Positions 32,301 to 43,500 of a stretch of DNA of 64,000 bases are shown piece by piece. Under the pieces are notes generated by a model. That model was not told the origin of the DNA. It did not search any database and saw nothing but the letters and a program-made list of their open reading frames with translations. A program made the translations under genes and the position numbers. Numbering within the stretch: the stretch's first letter is position 1; each line of letters begins with the position of its first letter. The DNA comes from Pseudomonas morbosilactucae (GTDB lineage: Bacteria > Pseudomonadota > Gammaproteobacteria > Pseudomonadales > Pseudomonadaceae), in the NCBI RefSeq assembly GCF_023241715.1, contig NZ_JALQCW010000006.1:62001-126000 (forward strand), in the 5' to 3' direction.

Positions 32301-33181
32301 GTATCCATCACCATCATCAGACAAAAGCCGATGCACAGCCCAAGGCTGGCGAGTTTTTCATTGCCGTTGCGTCGCGACTCCGGAATCACTTCCTGAGTCA
32401 CCACCAAGAGCATCGCCCCCGCCGCCAAGGCCAAGCCCAAGGGCAACAACAGCTCGGCAAGGCTGACCAGCCAGGCACAGAGCAGGGCAAAGACCGGCTC
32501 AACCAGGCCGGATGCAGCACCGATCAGGAACGCCCTGACCCGCGACATCCCCGCCCCTGCCAACACCAACGCGATCACCAGCCCCTCTGGCACATCCTGC
32601 AGGGCAATGCCCATGGCCAGGCTGTCAGCGTCGGCCATACCGCCACCGGCCGACACCCCCACCGCCATGCCTTCGGGAATGTTATGGGCGATGATCGCAA
32701 ACACAAACAGCCAGATACGCGGCGGAATCAACGGGTGCTGCGGCGTGCCCACCAGCACCTCCGGAGTGACGCCGGAGAGCCTACGATCCACGAGAAACAG
32801 GCAGAACGCGCCCAGCATGATGCCCAAGCTGATCAGGCCACTGGAGGCCCAGGGCGAAAGCCCCAGGCTTTCAGCGGCCGCAATGCCCGGAACAATCAAT
32901 GAAAAGGCGGTGGCCGCCAGCATCACGCCCGCACCAAACCCCAACAATGTGTCGCTCAACGCCACAGGCATCCGGCGGATCACCAGCACCGGCACAGCCC
33001 CAAGGGCCGTGCCCAGGGCACAGATCGCCCCGCCTTGTAACGCCCGCAACAGTCGCGGCTCCAGGTTCAGCCAGCTCAGTCCTTGAGCCACCAGCAATGC
33101 GGTCCCCGCCAACAGCAACAGCGAACCGAACGCATAACGAAACATTCGTCCGCCGCTGATCGCCAGTGTTTCAGTGCCCAT
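32288..33181 (-). CDS. ZIP family divalent metal transporter
   Basis: Inner-membrane ZIP transporter, 297 aa, eight hydrophobic segments. The two metal-site helices read HNIPEGMAVG and QDVPEGLVIA, matching the His-Asn-x-x-Glu and Gln-Asp-x-x-Glu pattern known from the Bordetella ZIP structure, so a functional binuclear site is expected. Zinc is the usual substrate; iron or manganese are possible. An internal ATG (MFRYAFGSLLLLAG, 12 codons in) is a possible alternative start. It is downstream of sodA, but 31 bases away and probably a separate function. Confidence 0.9.
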   Translation of the reverse strand: MGTETLAISGGRMFRYAFGSLLLLAGTALLVAQGLSWLNLEPRLLRALQGGAICALGTALGAVPVLVIRRMPVALSDTLLGFGAGVMLAATAFSLIVPGIAAAESLGLSPWASSGLISLGIMLGAFCLFLVDRRLSGVTPEVLVGTPQHPLIPPRIWLFVFAIIAHNIPEGMAVGVSAGGGMADADSLAMGIALQDVPEGLVIALVLAGAGMSRVRAFLIGAASGLVEPVFALLCAWLVSLAELLLPLGLALAAGAMLLVVTQEVIPESRRNGNEKLASLGLCIGFCLMMVMDTALA

Positions 33182-33212
33182 AGTCGGCCTTAGATCTTGT
33201 CAGGTTGGAGAC

Positions 33213-33824
33213 TCAAGCCACGGCTGCTTGATAGCGCTGAGCCACTTCAGGCCAGTTGATGACGTTGTAGAACGCGTTGATGTATTCCGGCCGGCGGTTC
33301 TGGTAACGCAGGTAATAAGCGTGTTCCCACACGTCCAGGCCAAGGATTGGGGTGTTGCCGTTCATCAGCGGGCTGTCCTGATTGCCGCTGCTCTCCACCA
33401 CCAGCTTTTTCTCCGGGGTCACGCTGAGCCAGGCCCAGCCGCTACCGAAACGGGTCAGCGCCGCTTTGGTGAACGCCTCTTTGAAGCTGTCGAAGCCCCC
33501 CAGTTGTTCCTCGATGGCCTGCCACAGAGCGCCCTCGGGTTTGCCGCCACCCGACGGCGTCATGACCGCCCAGAACAGCGAATGGTTGGCATGCCCGCCA
33601 CCCTGGTTGATCACCGCAGCGCGGAGTTTTTCTGGAAGCTGCTGGACGCTGGCCACCAGCTTTTCAACCGACCAGTCAGCCCACTCGGTGCCTTCTACCG
33701 CGGCATTGAGGTTGTTGATGTACGTCTGGTGGTGCTTGCTGTAGTGAATTTCCATGGTCTGCGCATCGATGTGCGGTTCCAGGGCGTCGTAGGCGTAAGG
33801 CAGTGCAGGCAAGGTAAAGGACAT
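33213..33824 (-). CDS. sodA: manganese superoxide dismutase SodA (SodM)
   Basis: Cytoplasmic Fe/Mn-family superoxide dismutase, 203 aa. Metal ligands lie at His27 ([11 protein letters not shown]) and in [13 protein letters not shown] and [23 protein letters not shown] is the sequence form usual in manganese enzymes. It is the last gene of fagA-fumC-orfX-sodA, an operon known in P. aeruginosa to be induced under iron limitation. Its start immediately follows the orfX stop. Confidence 0.95.
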   Translation of the reverse strand: MSFTLPALPYAYDALEPHIDAQTMEIHYSKHHQTYINNLNAAVEGTEWADWSVEKLVASVQQLPEKLRAAVINQGGGHANHSLFWAVMTPSGGGKPEGALWQAIEEQLGGFDSFKEAFTKAALTRFGSGWAWLSVTPEKKLVVESSGNQDSPLMNGNTPILGLDVWEHAYYLRYQNRRPEYINAFYNVINWPEVAQRYQAAVA

Positions 33825-34274
33825 TCAATGTGCTCCGTAATGTGGGCCATTCGGGATCGCGACGTCAGGCGCCATTTGCGCGACGTGGTTCTCCAGCAAG
33901 CGATGCGTACGCGGGTATTCGCCGTGTTCACTGATGAAATTCAGCAGCTCAACGTAGGTCTTGCTGCTTTGGCGAAACGCCGCTTCGCGCAAAGCGAGAG
34001 GCAGCCGGTTGTCCTGCAGGGTCTGCAACAGGCGCTGGTGGATAGCGCAGAGGTACTCCGCGCTTTCCTCCGGCTGGTTCAGGCGCAAGTGCAGGTCGGC
34101 CAGGTTGTGGTGGGAAATGACGCAGGCCGCTACGGCTTCATCGGCATCCGACCAGCGCTCGAACAGCACCTGGGCCAAGGCCAGCGCCTGCAGGTAATAC
34201 TCGCGAGCATCCACAAGATCGCCCTGAATGAAGAAGCGATTGGCCCTTTCGATCGTGCGTTTCCAGTGTTCCAT
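33825..34274 (-). CDS. conserved hypothetical protein of the fagA-fumC-sodA operon (OrfX)
   Basis: 149 aa, all predicted helical, with a TPR-like character (ANRFFIQGDLVDAREYYLQALALAQVLFERW, CVISHHNLADLHLRLNQPEESAEYLCAIHQRLLQ look like two helical hairpins). There is no signal peptide or catalytic motif. It lies between fumC and sodA in the Fur-type operon, matching the position of the gene called orfX in P. aeruginosa. Function is unknown; a protein-protein adapter for the oxidative/iron-stress enzymes is only a guess. Confidence 0.8.
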   Translation of the reverse strand: MEHWKRTIERANRFFIQGDLVDAREYYLQALALAQVLFERWSDADEAVAACVISHHNLADLHLRLNQPEESAEYLCAIHQRLLQTLQDNRLPLALREAAFRQSSKTYVELLNFISEHGEYPRTHRLLENHVAQMAPDVAIPNGPHYGAH

Positions 34275-34301
34275 GGTGAGCCTCCAAAGCCGGATCGGGG
34301 A

Positions 34302-35678
34302 TTACACGCCGCCGGCGGTGAGCTTTTCCGGATCCAGCAGGACTTCCAGCTGGCTACGGGAAAGATCGGTGTGTTCCAGGGCCACATCGATCACCGGACG
34401 CCCTTGCTTGTAGGCGGTCTTGGCGATTTCCGCGGCTTTTTGATAACCGATGATCGGGTTCAAGGCGGTTACCAGGATCGGGTTGCGCGACAGCGCTTCC
34501 TTGAGCTTGGGTTCATTGACCTTGAAGCTGGCGATGGCCTTGTCGGCCAGCAGACGGCTGGAGTTGGCCAGCAACTCGATACTGCTCAGCAAATTCTGGG
34601 CAATGATCGGCAGCATCACGTTGAGTTCGAAGTTGCCCGACTGGCCGGCCACGGTGATCACCGAGTCATTGCCAATCACTTGCGCCGCCACCATGGCGGT
34701 GGCTTCCGGTATCACCGGGTTGACCTTGCCCGGCATGATCGAGGAGCCCGGCTGCAGGCCTTCCAGTTCGATCTCGCCGAGGCCCGCCAGCGGACCGGAG
34801 TTCATCCAGCGCAAGTCGTTGGCGATCTTCATCAGCGAGACCGCAATCGCCTTGAGCTGACCGGACACTGCCACGGCGGTGTCCTGGGAGCCGATCAGGG
34901 CGAACAGGTTCACGCCCGGGGTGAACGTCACTTGGGTCAAGCGGCTCAACTGCTGGCTGAACCGCGCGGCGAATTCAGGGTGAGCGTTGATCCCGGTGCC
35001 GACGGCCGTGCCGCCCTGCGCCAGCGCCTGCAGGCTCGGCAGCAGGTCTTGCAGGTGACCGATATTGGCCTTGAGTTGCTGGGCCCAGCCTTCCAGCACC
35101 TGGCTCATGCGCACAGGCATCGCGTCCATGAGGTGAGTACGTCCAGTCTTGATGAACGGATGAACTTCGACCGCCTTGCGCTCGATCACTGCCACCAGGT
35201 GCAACAGCGCCGGCAGCAGTTGTTCGTGCAGGGTCAAGGCGGCGCTGACGTGAATGGTGGTAGGGATGATGTCGTTGCTGCTCTGGCCGCAGTTGACATG
35301 GTCGTTGGCGTTCACCGCCTCGCCCAGCAGGCGGCTGGCCAGGGTTGCCAGCACTTCGTTGGCGTTCATGTTCGAACTGGTGCCGGAGCCGGTCTGGAAG
35401 ATATCCACCGGGAAGTGCTGCATGTAGTCACCTTCCAGCAGGCCCTGGGCGGCATCGACAATGGCCTTGCCCTGCGACTCGCTCAGTTGCTGGAGTTCGA
35501 CGTTGGCCTTGGCCGCAGCAGCCTTCGCCAGGATCAAGGCGCGAATGAACTGCGCCGGCATGCGCTGCCCGCTGATGGGAAAGTTATCCACCGCACGCTG
35601 GGTTTGCGCGCCATACAACGCGTGCTCGGGGACCTGCAACTCGCCCATGCTGTCGCGTTCGATACGGGTATTACTCAT
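34302..35678 (-). CDS. fumC: class II fumarase FumC
   Basis: Iron-independent fumarase, 458 aa. GSGTSSNMNANEV, HVNCGQSSND, TGRTHLMDAMPVRM and the signature GSSIMPGKVNP are intact. It replaces iron-sulfur fumarase when iron is short, consistent with its place in a Fur-controlled operon with sodA. The ATG lies inside the last codons of fagA (8-base overlap), so translation is probably coupled. Confidence 0.97.
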   Translation of the reverse strand: MSNTRIERDSMGELQVPEHALYGAQTQRAVDNFPISGQRMPAQFIRALILAKAAAAKANVELQQLSESQGKAIVDAAQGLLEGDYMQHFPVDIFQTGSGTSSNMNANEVLATLASRLLGEAVNANDHVNCGQSSNDIIPTTIHVSAALTLHEQLLPALLHLVAVIERKAVEVHPFIKTGRTHLMDAMPVRMSQVLEGWAQQLKANIGHLQDLLPSLQALAQGGTAVGTGINAHPEFAARFSQQLSRLTQVTFTPGVNLFALIGSQDTAVAVSGQLKAIAVSLMKIANDLRWMNSGPLAGLGEIELEGLQPGSSIMPGKVNPVIPEATAMVAAQVIGNDSVITVAGQSGNFELNVMLPIIAQNLLSSIELLANSSRLLADKAIASFKVNEPKLKEALSRNPILVTALNPIIGYQKAAEIAKTAYKQGRPVIDVALEHTDLSRSQLEVLLDPEKLTAGGV

Positions 35679-36066
35679 CGGGAAATCCTTGCACCAGTTC
35701 GATCAGGGGGATGGAAGGCAGCAGCGAGCACGTCGCCAACTGCCAGGCATAGCTTTGCCAGCGCTTGAGCCGGCATTTGCACAAAGAGAGTCGCTCCAGA
35801 TCACGCAGGGGGCGCCAGGCCTGGTCCAGGCACTGGCTGCGCCAATGCCAGGGCAAGGCCGTGTCGAGCGCGGTATCGAGCAACAAACGGAAGGAGGTTT
35901 CAGCCACGGTCCAGGCGGAAGTGCTGGTGCAACAGGCCAGATAGCGACCCTCGGCCAGGTAATGTTCGATCAGGCGCGGCTCGTCTGGATCAAGGGCACA
36001 ACGGATCTGGCGGCTCATCCAACGCCAGCTTTCGAGGTAATGCTGCTCGTGCAGGGCAGTACTCAT
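35671..36066 (-). CDS. fagA: Fur-associated protein FagA
   Basis: 131 aa, first gene of the fagA-fumC-orfX-sodA operon. It is rich in Trp, Cys, His and Leu (SWRWMSRQIRCALDPDEPRLIEHYLAEGRYLACCTSTSAW) with no recognised domain. FagA is known only as a Fur-associated gene; molecular function is not established. Two overlapping Fur-like sites lie just upstream (36085-36124). Repression by iron-bound Fur is expected from family context. Confidence 0.88.
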   Translation of the reverse strand: MSTALHEQHYLESWRWMSRQIRCALDPDEPRLIEHYLAEGRYLACCTSTSAWTVAETSFRLLLDTALDTALPWHWRSQCLDQAWRPLRDLERLSLCKCRLKRWQSYAWQLATCSLLPSIPLIELVQGFPDE

Positions 36067-36084
36067 GACCGGGGCTCATCTACG

Positions 36085-36124
36085 AAATGAGACTCATTGT
36101 TATCTGATATTGATAATCAAATCA
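36085..36124 (-). promoter_or_regulatory. Fur operator region of the fagA operon
   Basis: The plus strand holds GATATTGATAATCAAATC (36106-36123), which resembles the 19-base Fur consensus GATAATGATAATCATTATC, next to AAATGAGACTCATTGTTATC (36085-36104), a second AT-rich partial match. The region lies 20-60 bases upstream of the fagA start. Confidence 0.75.
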
Positions 36125-36148
36125 ATCTGGCGTGTACGAATTTTGCTC

Positions 36149-36182
36149 AAAAAAAAGCGCGCCACCCGAAAAGGTGGCGCGC
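36149..36182 (-). terminator. Rho-independent terminator of pmbA
   Basis: Perfect 10-bp stem GCGCGCCACC (36157-36166) with GGTGGCGCGC (36173-36182), loop CGAAAA. A run of eight A (36149-36156) gives the U-tract on the minus strand. Confidence 0.93.
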
Positions 36183-36201
36183 CTGGGGCCCTGCAATCAG
36201 A

Positions 36202-37548
36202 TCAGCTGCCCGCGACGGTCATCCGCTCGATCAACACCGAACCGGTGCGGATATTGCTGCGCAGTTCCAGGTCGTTACCCACGGCAACGATTTGCTTGAA
36301 CATGTCGCGCATGTTGCCGGCGATGGTCACTTCCTGGACCGCGAACTGGATCTCGCCGTTCTCCACCCAGAAGCCCGCCGCGCCGCGGGAGTAGTCGCCG
36401 GTGACCATGTTCAAGCCATGGCCCATCAACTCGGTGACCAACAGGCCGCGGCCCATGCGCCGCAACAACGCCGCCTGGTCTTCGTCGCCATGGGTGACAA
36501 ACAGGTTGTGCACACCGCCGGCGTTGGCGGTGCTCGGCAGCCCCAGCTTGCGCCCGGAGTAAGTGCCAAGAATGTAAGACACCAACTCGCCCTTCTCGAC
36601 GAACGGCTTGGCGTAAGTGGCCAGGCCATCACCGTCGAAAGCCGCGCTGCCCATGGCCTGCATCAGGTGTGGGCGCTCGTCGATGGTCAGCCATTCCGGG
36701 AACAGTTGCTGGCCCAGGGCGCCCTCCAGAAATGACGATTTGCGGTACAGATTGCCGCCGGAAATCGCCCCCAGGAAGCTGCCGAACAAGCCACCGGCCA
36801 GTTCTGCGGAGAACAGCACAGGCACTTCACAGGTCGGCACCGGACGCGCCCCCAGACGGCTGGCGGCCCGCTGTGCAGCTTTCTGGCCGATGCTGGCCGG
36901 GTCAGCCAGCAGGTTGCCCTGGCGGCTGACGTCGTACCAATAATCACGCTGCATCTGGCCATTGGCCTCGGCAATCATCACGCAGCTCAGGCTGTGCCGG
37001 GTCGAGGCATAACCGCCAACAAAGCCGTGGCTGTTGCCATAGACGCGGCAACCTTGATGGGTGCTCAGGGTGGTGCCATCGGCGTTCTTGATCCGGCTGT
37101 CGGCGGCAAAGGCTGCCGCTTCGCAGGCCAGCGCCTGCTCGATGGCTTGTTCCGGGGTGATGTCCCAGGCGTGGAACAGGTCGAAGTCCTTCAGGTCCTT
37201 GGCCATCAGCGCCGCATCGGCCAGGCCCGACGCCTCGTCTTCCGAGGTGTGCTTGGCAATGGCCAGCGCCGCGGCGACCGTCTCGCGAATGGCATCCGGG
37301 CCGCTGGCGGAGGTGCTGGCCGAGCCCTTGCGCTGGCCGACATACAAGGTGATGCCAAAGCCCTGGTCGCGATTGAACTCGACGGTTTCCACTTCCCGCT
37401 GACGCACCGACGTGGACAGGCCCTGCTCCAGAGAAACCGCGACCTCACAGGCGCTGGCGCCCTGGCGCTTGGCCTCGGCGATGATCTGCTCAACCTGTTC
37501 CTGCAGTGCCGGCAAAGCTTGTGGGCCGACGCTTTCTGCTGCACTCAT
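36202..37548 (-). CDS. pmbA: metalloprotease subunit PmbA (TldE)
   Basis: Partner of TldD in the heterodimeric TldD/E protease that matures some peptides (microcin B17, CcdA degradation in E. coli), 448 aa. This subunit has no HExxxH motif, as expected for Tld[16 protein letters not shown] sequence ([25 protein letters not shown]) and [28 protein letters not shown] are family hallmarks. The start at 37546-37548 ([15 protein letters not shown]) has GGAG upstream. It is divergent from darP and close to tldD. Confidence 0.93.
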   Translation of the reverse strand: MSAAESVGPQALPALQEQVEQIIAEAKRQGASACEVAVSLEQGLSTSVRQREVETVEFNRDQGFGITLYVGQRKGSASTSASGPDAIRETVAAALAIAKHTSEDEASGLADAALMAKDLKDFDLFHAWDITPEQAIEQALACEAAAFAADSRIKNADGTTLSTHQGCRVYGNSHGFVGGYASTRHSLSCVMIAEANGQMQRDYWYDVSRQGNLLADPASIGQKAAQRAASRLGARPVPTCEVPVLFSAELAGGLFGSFLGAISGGNLYRKSSFLEGALGQQLFPEWLTIDERPHLMQAMGSAAFDGDGLATYAKPFVEKGELVSYILGTYSGRKLGLPSTANAGGVHNLFVTHGDEDQAALLRRMGRGLLVTELMGHGLNMVTGDYSRGAAGFWVENGEIQFAVQEVTIAGNMRDMFKQIVAVGNDLELRSNIRTGSVLIERMTVAGS

Positions 37549-37656
37549 GGTTTTCTCCACTCAAATTCTGCTTTCGGCTCAGGCCTTCGAGCGACCGGGC
37601 CGGACAAGCGGCCCCCGACTGGTTATCATGGCGGCGTTTCTTTGCGGACTGCCACC

Positions 37657-38178
37657 ATGGTTGATTCTTACGACGACTCCCTCGATGGGGAGAAAAGCAA
37701 ATCCCAGGTCAAACGCGAGCTGCATGCTCTGGTTGACCTCGGCGAGCGCCTTACAACACTCAAACCCGACTTGCTGGCAAAACTGCCGTTGACCGACGCC
37801 ATGCGCCGGGCTCTGGCCGATGCGCCCAAGCACACTGCGAACATCGCCCGTAAACGCCACCTGCAATTCATCGGCAAGCTGATGCGTGACCAGGACACTG
37901 CGGCGATTCTGCAACTGCTTGACCAACTCGATGCCTCCACCCGGCAGTACAACGAACGCTTCCACGGCCTGGAACGCTGGCGCGATCGCCTGATCGCAGG
38001 CGATGACGGCGTGCTGGAGAAGTTCGTCGTTGACTATCCGGAAGCGGACCGTCAACAACTGCGCTCCCTGATCCGTCAGGCGCAGCATGAGCTGGCCCAT
38101 AACAAGGCGCCGGCCTCCAGCCGTAAAATCTTCAAGTACATCCGTGAGCTGGACGAAGTTCAACGCGGTCTGCGCTGA
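37657..38178 (+). CDS. darP: ribosome maturation factor DarP (YjgA)
   Basis: 173-aa DUF615 protein that associates with late 50S precursors and helps assembly of the peptidyl-transferase region. [32 protein letters not shown] and [21 protein letters not shown] are typical. The ATG at 37657 is chosen; the Shine-Dalgarno is weak. It lies between pmbA and tldD but on the other strand. Confidence 0.93.
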   Translation: MVDSYDDSLDGEKSKSQVKRELHALVDLGERLTTLKPDLLAKLPLTDAMRRALADAPKHTANIARKRHLQFIGKLMRDQDTAAILQLLDQLDASTRQYNERFHGLERWRDRLIAGDDGVLEKFVVDYPEADRQQLRSLIRQAQHELAHNKAPASSRKIFKYIRELDEVQRGLR

Positions 38179-38226
38179 TCCTCGCACCGGGTGGGTTGCC
38201 ACGCAGCCCACCCGCCGCTCCACGCC

Positions 38227-39669
38227 TCAAGCTCCCGTGCCACCCACTGTGATGCCATCGATTTTCAGGGTCGGCTGACCCACGCCCACCGGCACCGATT
38301 GGCCATCCTTGCCACAGGTCCCCACGCCGCTGTCCAGCGACAAGTCATTGCCGACCATGGACACTTTGCTCATGGCTTCCGGGCCGTTGCCGATCAGGGT
38401 CGCGCCCTTGACTGGAGCGGTGATCTTGCCGTCTTCGATCAGGTACGCCTCGCTGGTGGAGAACACGAACTTGCCGCTGGTGATGTCCACTTGGCCGCCA
38501 CCCAGGTTGGCGCAGTAGATACCCTTTTTCACCGAGGCAATGATTTCCGCCGGGTCGCTTTCGCCCGCCAGCATGTAAGTGTTGGTCATGCGCGGCATCG
38601 GCAGGTGCGCATAGGATTCGCGACGACCGTTGCCGGTGCGCGCCACGCCCATCAGGCGGGCGTTGAGCTTGTCCTGCATATAGCCTTTGAGCACGCCGTT
38701 TTCGATCAGGGTGGTGCACTCGGTCGGGGTGCCTTCATCGTCCACGGTCAGCGAGCCGCGACGGCCGGCCAGGGTGCCATCATCGACGATGGTGCACAGC
38801 TTCGAGGCGACCATTTCACCCATGCGCCCGCTGTAGGCCGAACTGCCCTTGCGGTTGAAATCGCCTTCCAGGCCGTGGCCCACCGCTTCGTGCAGCAACA
38901 CCCCGGACCAGCCGGAGCCCAGCACCACCGGCAAGGTGCCGGCCGGTGCCGGAATGGCTTCCAGATTCACCAGGGCCTGGCGCAGCGCCTCACGGGCATA
39001 CCCCATGGCGCGGTCTTCACTGAGGAAGTACCGGTAGTCGGTGCGCCCACCGCCACCATGGCCGCCGCGCTCGCGCCGGCCGTTCTGCTCGACAATCACG
39101 CTGACATTGAAACGCACCAGCGGCCGCACATCGGCGCTCAAGCCGCCATCGGTGGAAGCCACCAGGATGCGCTCCCAGACCCCGGCCATGCTCACGCTGA
39201 CCTGCTGGATGCGCGGGTCCAGGGCACGGGTGGCGACATCGATGCGTTTGAGCAGCTCGACCTTCTCGGCACGGCTGATGACTTCCAGGGGGTTGTCCGG
39301 CGCGTACAACTGCGCCACGTCCTGAGTGCTGAAGGCCTGCACGCTGCCGTTCTGCCCGGCCCGGGAAATCGAGCGCGCCGCACGCGCCGCCTGGCCCAGC
39401 GCTTCGAGGGTGATGGCATTGCTGTAGGCAAAGCCGGTCTTCTCACCGGATTGCGCCCGCACGCCAACGCCCTGATCAAGGTTGAAACTGCCTTCCTTGA
39501 CGATGCCGTCTTCCAGGGACCAGGACTCGGAAATCTGCCCCTGGAAATACAGGTCGGCAGCATCGATCCCAGGGCCGGCCAGATCGCCCAGCACACTCTG
39601 CAGGCTTTCAATGGTCACGCCACCAGGGGCTAAAAGGTGTTCACTGACTGAGGACAACAACCCGCTCAT
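38227..39669 (-). CDS. tldD: metalloprotease subunit TldD
   Basis: Catalytic subunit of the TldD/TldE protease, 480 aa. The zinc-binding HExxxH motif is in [37 protein letters not shown] and [21 protein letters not shown] follow near the C-terminal third and carry further ligands. It pairs functionally with PmbA, encoded 700 bases away. It may be cotranscribed with the nitrilase-family gene 27 bases upstream. Confidence 0.96.
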   Translation of the reverse strand: MSGLLSSVSEHLLAPGGVTIESLQSVLGDLAGPGIDAADLYFQGQISESWSLEDGIVKEGSFNLDQGVGVRAQSGEKTGFAYSNAITLEALGQAARAARSISRAGQNGSVQAFSTQDVAQLYAPDNPLEVISRAEKVELLKRIDVATRALDPRIQQVSVSMAGVWERILVASTDGGLSADVRPLVRFNVSVIVEQNGRRERGGHGGGGRTDYRYFLSEDRAMGYAREALRQALVNLEAIPAPAGTLPVVLGSGWSGVLLHEAVGHGLEGDFNRKGSSAYSGRMGEMVASKLCTIVDDGTLAGRRGSLTVDDEGTPTECTTLIENGVLKGYMQDKLNARLMGVARTGNGRRESYAHLPMPRMTNTYMLAGESDPAEIIASVKKGIYCANLGGGQVDITSGKFVFSTSEAYLIEDGKITAPVKGATLIGNGPEAMSKVSMVGNDLSLDSGVGTCGKDGQSVPVGVGQPTLKIDGITVGGTGA

Positions 39670-39696
39670 ATGCTTTGCGCCTTAAATTCGTCGTTC

Positions 39697-40536
39697 TTAA
39701 GCAAGTCGCTGGGCGCCTTGCGAGAAAAAGCGCCGGTGACTGGCCACCGGCATCCGCGCCCGGATGGACGCCTGTTCGCTGCTATCGCGTTGGGCCAGCA
39801 GCACGGCCTCGCCTTGATCCTGTTCTGCCAGCACCCGCCCCCAGGGATCGACAATGGCGGCATGGCCAAAGGTCTCGCGGGGGCCTGGGTGAACGCCGCC
39901 CTGGGCAGCCGCCAGCAGGTAGCACTGGGTCTCGATGGCACGGGCGCGAATCAGCACCTCCCAATGCGCCGCGCCGGTTACCGCGGTGAACGCTGAGGGC
40001 GCGGTAATCAGCTCCGCCCCGGCAGCGCGCAACTCGCTGTACAACTCGGGAAAGCGCAGGTCGTAACAGACCGTCAGGCCCAAGCGGCCGACCGGGGTAT
40101 CCGCCACCACCACTTGGCTGCCATGAGCATAGTCATCGGATTCACGGTAACGGCCACGCTGATCGGCCACGTCCACATCGAACAAGTGCAGCTTGTCGTA
40201 ACGGGCGGCCACCTCGCCGTGCTCGTCGATCAACAGCGAACAGGCATTGGCTTTGCCTTCTGGCTGATGCAACGGTGGCAACGGCAACGTGCCGCCCACT
40301 ATCCATAACTTGAGGTCGCGGGCGGTCTGTTTCAACCAGGGCAGGATCGGCCCTTCACCCAAGGCTTCGGCGCGACCGATAGCGGCCACGTCGCGACGCC
40401 CCATGGCAGCGAAGTTTTCCGGCAGGACCGCCAGGCGCGCGCCACCGGCCGCAGCCTGCTCAAGCAGGCGTCGGGCCTGGGCCAGATTGGCCAGCACATC
40501 GCTCTGGCTGACCATTTGAATCACCGCAAGAGACAT
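39697..40536 (-). CDS. carbon-nitrogen hydrolase (Nit1/NitA-like amidase)
   Basis: Nitrilase-superfamily amidase, 279 aa. The catalytic triad is Glu40 (LPENFAAMG), Lys115 (YDKLHLFDVDV) and Cys157 (LTVCYDLRFPELY). The sequence best fits the Nit1/YbeM group, which repairs deaminated glutathione; that substrate is inferred from family. It lies between tldD and yhdP in an order conserved across pseudomonads. Confidence 0.92.
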   Translation of the reverse strand: MSLAVIQMVSQSDVLANLAQARRLLEQAAAGGARLAVLPENFAAMGRRDVAAIGRAEALGEGPILPWLKQTARDLKLWIVGGTLPLPPLHQPEGKANACSLLIDEHGEVAARYDKLHLFDVDVADQRGRYRESDDYAHGSQVVVADTPVGRLGLTVCYDLRFPELYSELRAAGAELITAPSAFTAVTGAAHWEVLIRARAIETQCYLLAAAQGGVHPGPRETFGHAAIVDPWGRVLAEQDQGEAVLLAQRDSSEQASIRARMPVASHRRFFSQGAQRLA

Positions 40537-40594
40537 GGCGCACTCCGTATCGGGTAGGCCGCCATGCTACTCCATGGAGCAATACCCAAGGCTC

Positions 40595-43500
40595 TCAAAA
40601 AGGTTTGTCGAAGGTGATTTTCGGCTCTTTCCACGGGCCTTTGACGTTGTATTTGACGCTGGCGAAGCGCGCCACGCGGTCACCAATCAGTTTGTCGATC
40701 AGGAACAAGGCACCGCCCACCGCCGGAGCGCCCACCAGCAGCGCGGCAATCGGCAGGTTATTGGTCACCGGCAGGGTCACTGCCAGCTTGGCGTCCACTT
40801 GGTCGGCCACCATGTCCAGGGTGCCATTGAGTTCCAGATTGCTCGAAGGTCCGGTCAGGGTGATGGGTTCACGGGTGACGTACACGCCATCGCTGGCCAC
40901 CAGCAGGCCCTTGACCCGGTCATAGCTCAAGCCCTTGCCGAACAGGTCGGAGAAGTCCAGGCGCAAGCGCCGGCCGATGGAGTTGAAGTTGAGCAGGCCA
41001 AACACCCGCAACGCCTGGGCGCCGCCTTCCACTTCGACGAACTGGCCTTTGCGCAAGGTGGCATCCAGGCTTCCGGAGAAGCGCTTGAGCGCCACCCAGG
41101 CCGGCGAGCCGGGCCAGCGACCGTCTACATCCAGGTGGAAATCCTCACTGGTCACGGTGGGCGCGAAGCCCCAGCCCTTGAGCACATCGGCCAGGTTGCC
41201 GCCGCCCAGGCGCCCGCGATACCAACTGCCGCGGGCACCCGGTAAGCCTTCCCAGCCGCCCTCGCCCTCCAGCACCATGCCCTTGAGCCCCAGGCTCAAG
41301 CTATTGAAGGCCATGCCCTTGGCGGTGGGGCGCACTTTGAGCGCCCACTTGCCCACCAGGTCAGGCCCCTGGAACAGCTGGGCAATGGAGATATCCATGG
41401 CCGGAACATTCTTGGGGTCCACCGAGGCCAGGGGGTCCGGGGCATTCTCGTCGGCCTGCACCTGGGGATCGACCGCCGGCAGGCGGATGTACTGCATGTC
41501 GATGGTCATCGGCACCGCCTTGGCGTCGGCGATACTCACCTTGCCCTTGGCTTGCTGGCTGTCGATCTGCAGGGCCCAGGCCGCCGGCTTGCGGTCCAAT
41601 TGCAGGCTGACTTGATCCAGGGTGGTGCCAAAGGCGCTGAGCTTGCCCACTTTGAAATCGGCACCGCTGAGCAGTTGCTTGGCACTGCCGCCCGGGTCCT
41701 TGCCGGCGTAACGATCCACCAGGGCCTTCCAGGGCTCGACATCCAGTTCTGACAACACGCCGCGCACCCGCAGGCCTTTGCCGGCCGGCAACTGGGCGTC
41801 GCCTCCTCCCAGGAACAACTCGCCACGCCCATCGGAGAAGTTGCCCGCTGGCGCGGCAAAGGTGAAGTTGGCCAGGTCGCCATAATCGAACCAGTAACGG
41901 CGCTCGGCCCCTTGCAGGGTCATGCGGAAAATACTCTCGCGCCCGGTGCTCGCGGCCATGCCGAAGGGTGCCGGCAGGTCCACGGCCACGCCCTTGAGGC
42001 TCGAACTGACGATCAACTGGCTATCGGCGCCATCCAGATTCAGTTGCAGCTGATACGGCACATCCCCCGACACGGGTAACGGCTGGCTGACATTCAGCCA
42101 GTCGGTGAGCTTTTTCACCGCCACTTGGCCCTTGGCAACCACTCGGGTGTTGGGCTTGCCGGCCTTGCCATCGGCAAAGATCTGCGCCGTCACGGGCCGG
42201 TCGAACGCCTGGGCGCTGATGTTCTGCCCACTCAGGCCCTTGCTGCTGTCAAAACGGAAGTCACCCTTGAGCTGGGTCAGCTCCAAGGCGGGCTCGCTCA
42301 ACTTGAGTCGCGCCTTGTCGGTCTTGAAGTCCACCTGGATTTTCGGCGTGTCGCCTTTGACCAGCGGGATGTCCAGGTTCAACTTGCCCTGCAGGTCGCC
42401 CTCGCCCTGCCAACCGGCAAAGGTCGAGCCGGTGCCGATGGGCGCTTCCTGAAGAATCTTCACGCCATCGCCAAGGCCGCCGGCAAACTGGCCATCGATG
42501 AACATATGGGAATGCTCGCCGCTGGCAACATGGGGGATGTTGACGAAAACATCGCGGACCCGGGTGTCCAGCAACTGCCCCTTGCTGGCAACAATGCGCA
42601 CGCCGCTGTCTTCGATAAACACATCGCCGTTGACTTTGGTCAGGTGCGGCCAGCCCGGCTGGAAGGCCAGTTCGGCGTCATGCACCTTGAAGAACAGGCT
42701 GATGCTGCGGGCCGTGTCGAGGGCGCCGTGATTGAGCGAACCCTGATACTGGAAAAAGCCCTGGTCCACTGCACCCTTGAGAATCGCCGTGCGCAACCAC
42801 TCATCCAATGCCGGACTCAGGACTTGCGGCAGGTACTTGGCGGTGTAGCGCCCGTCCCCCTCCAGCAGCCCGACCCGCAAGTCCATGTAGTCTTCCTGGG
42901 TGTGATCGAAATGCAGGCGGATCAGGAAGTCGCCAGCGATCTTGCCCTCCTCGCCCAGTACCTTCAGGTAAGGGGAAATCAGGGTAAAACCGTCCTGATC
43001 CAGCTTCCAGGTGAGCTTGGCGTTGGCCTGGATGTACTGCCAGGGCTTGGCGAAGATCGGATACAGGTGCAAGGAGAAATCCTTGCTGTCCATGCGCAAC
43101 TCGCCCTGCCCCAGGTCACCACTGATGCTGCCGGTGACATTCCGTGCCGCCGGGGCACCGTGGTAGGCATCAAAGCCGACCCGCTCCAGGTTGGCGGCGA
43201 AACTCAGACGCTGATCGCCCGTGGCCTGGGGCCGCACGTCCAGCAACACATTGCGCAACGCGCCCGTGACCTTGAGGCTGTCCACCGCCTTGGCCACCCC
43301 TTCAGGCAGCGGCACGAGGGCGTCCAGCACTGGGGTGATGGGCGTCAGGTCGAGACGGTCGGCCTGCAGGTTCCACACTTCCTGGGCCGGGTCGTCGGCC
43401 CGCTTCTGCTGCACTTGCAGCCGGGACTCCCAGCGGGTTTCCCCGAGGTTCACCGCCAGGCTGTCGAGCTGCACCCGCAGGCCATCGTCGCGGCGCTGGA

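Noticed and set aside
33174..35768. 864-codon open frame on the plus strand opposite sodA-orfX-fumC
   Set aside because: Covers three real minus-strand genes and their short gaps; no domain recognisable.
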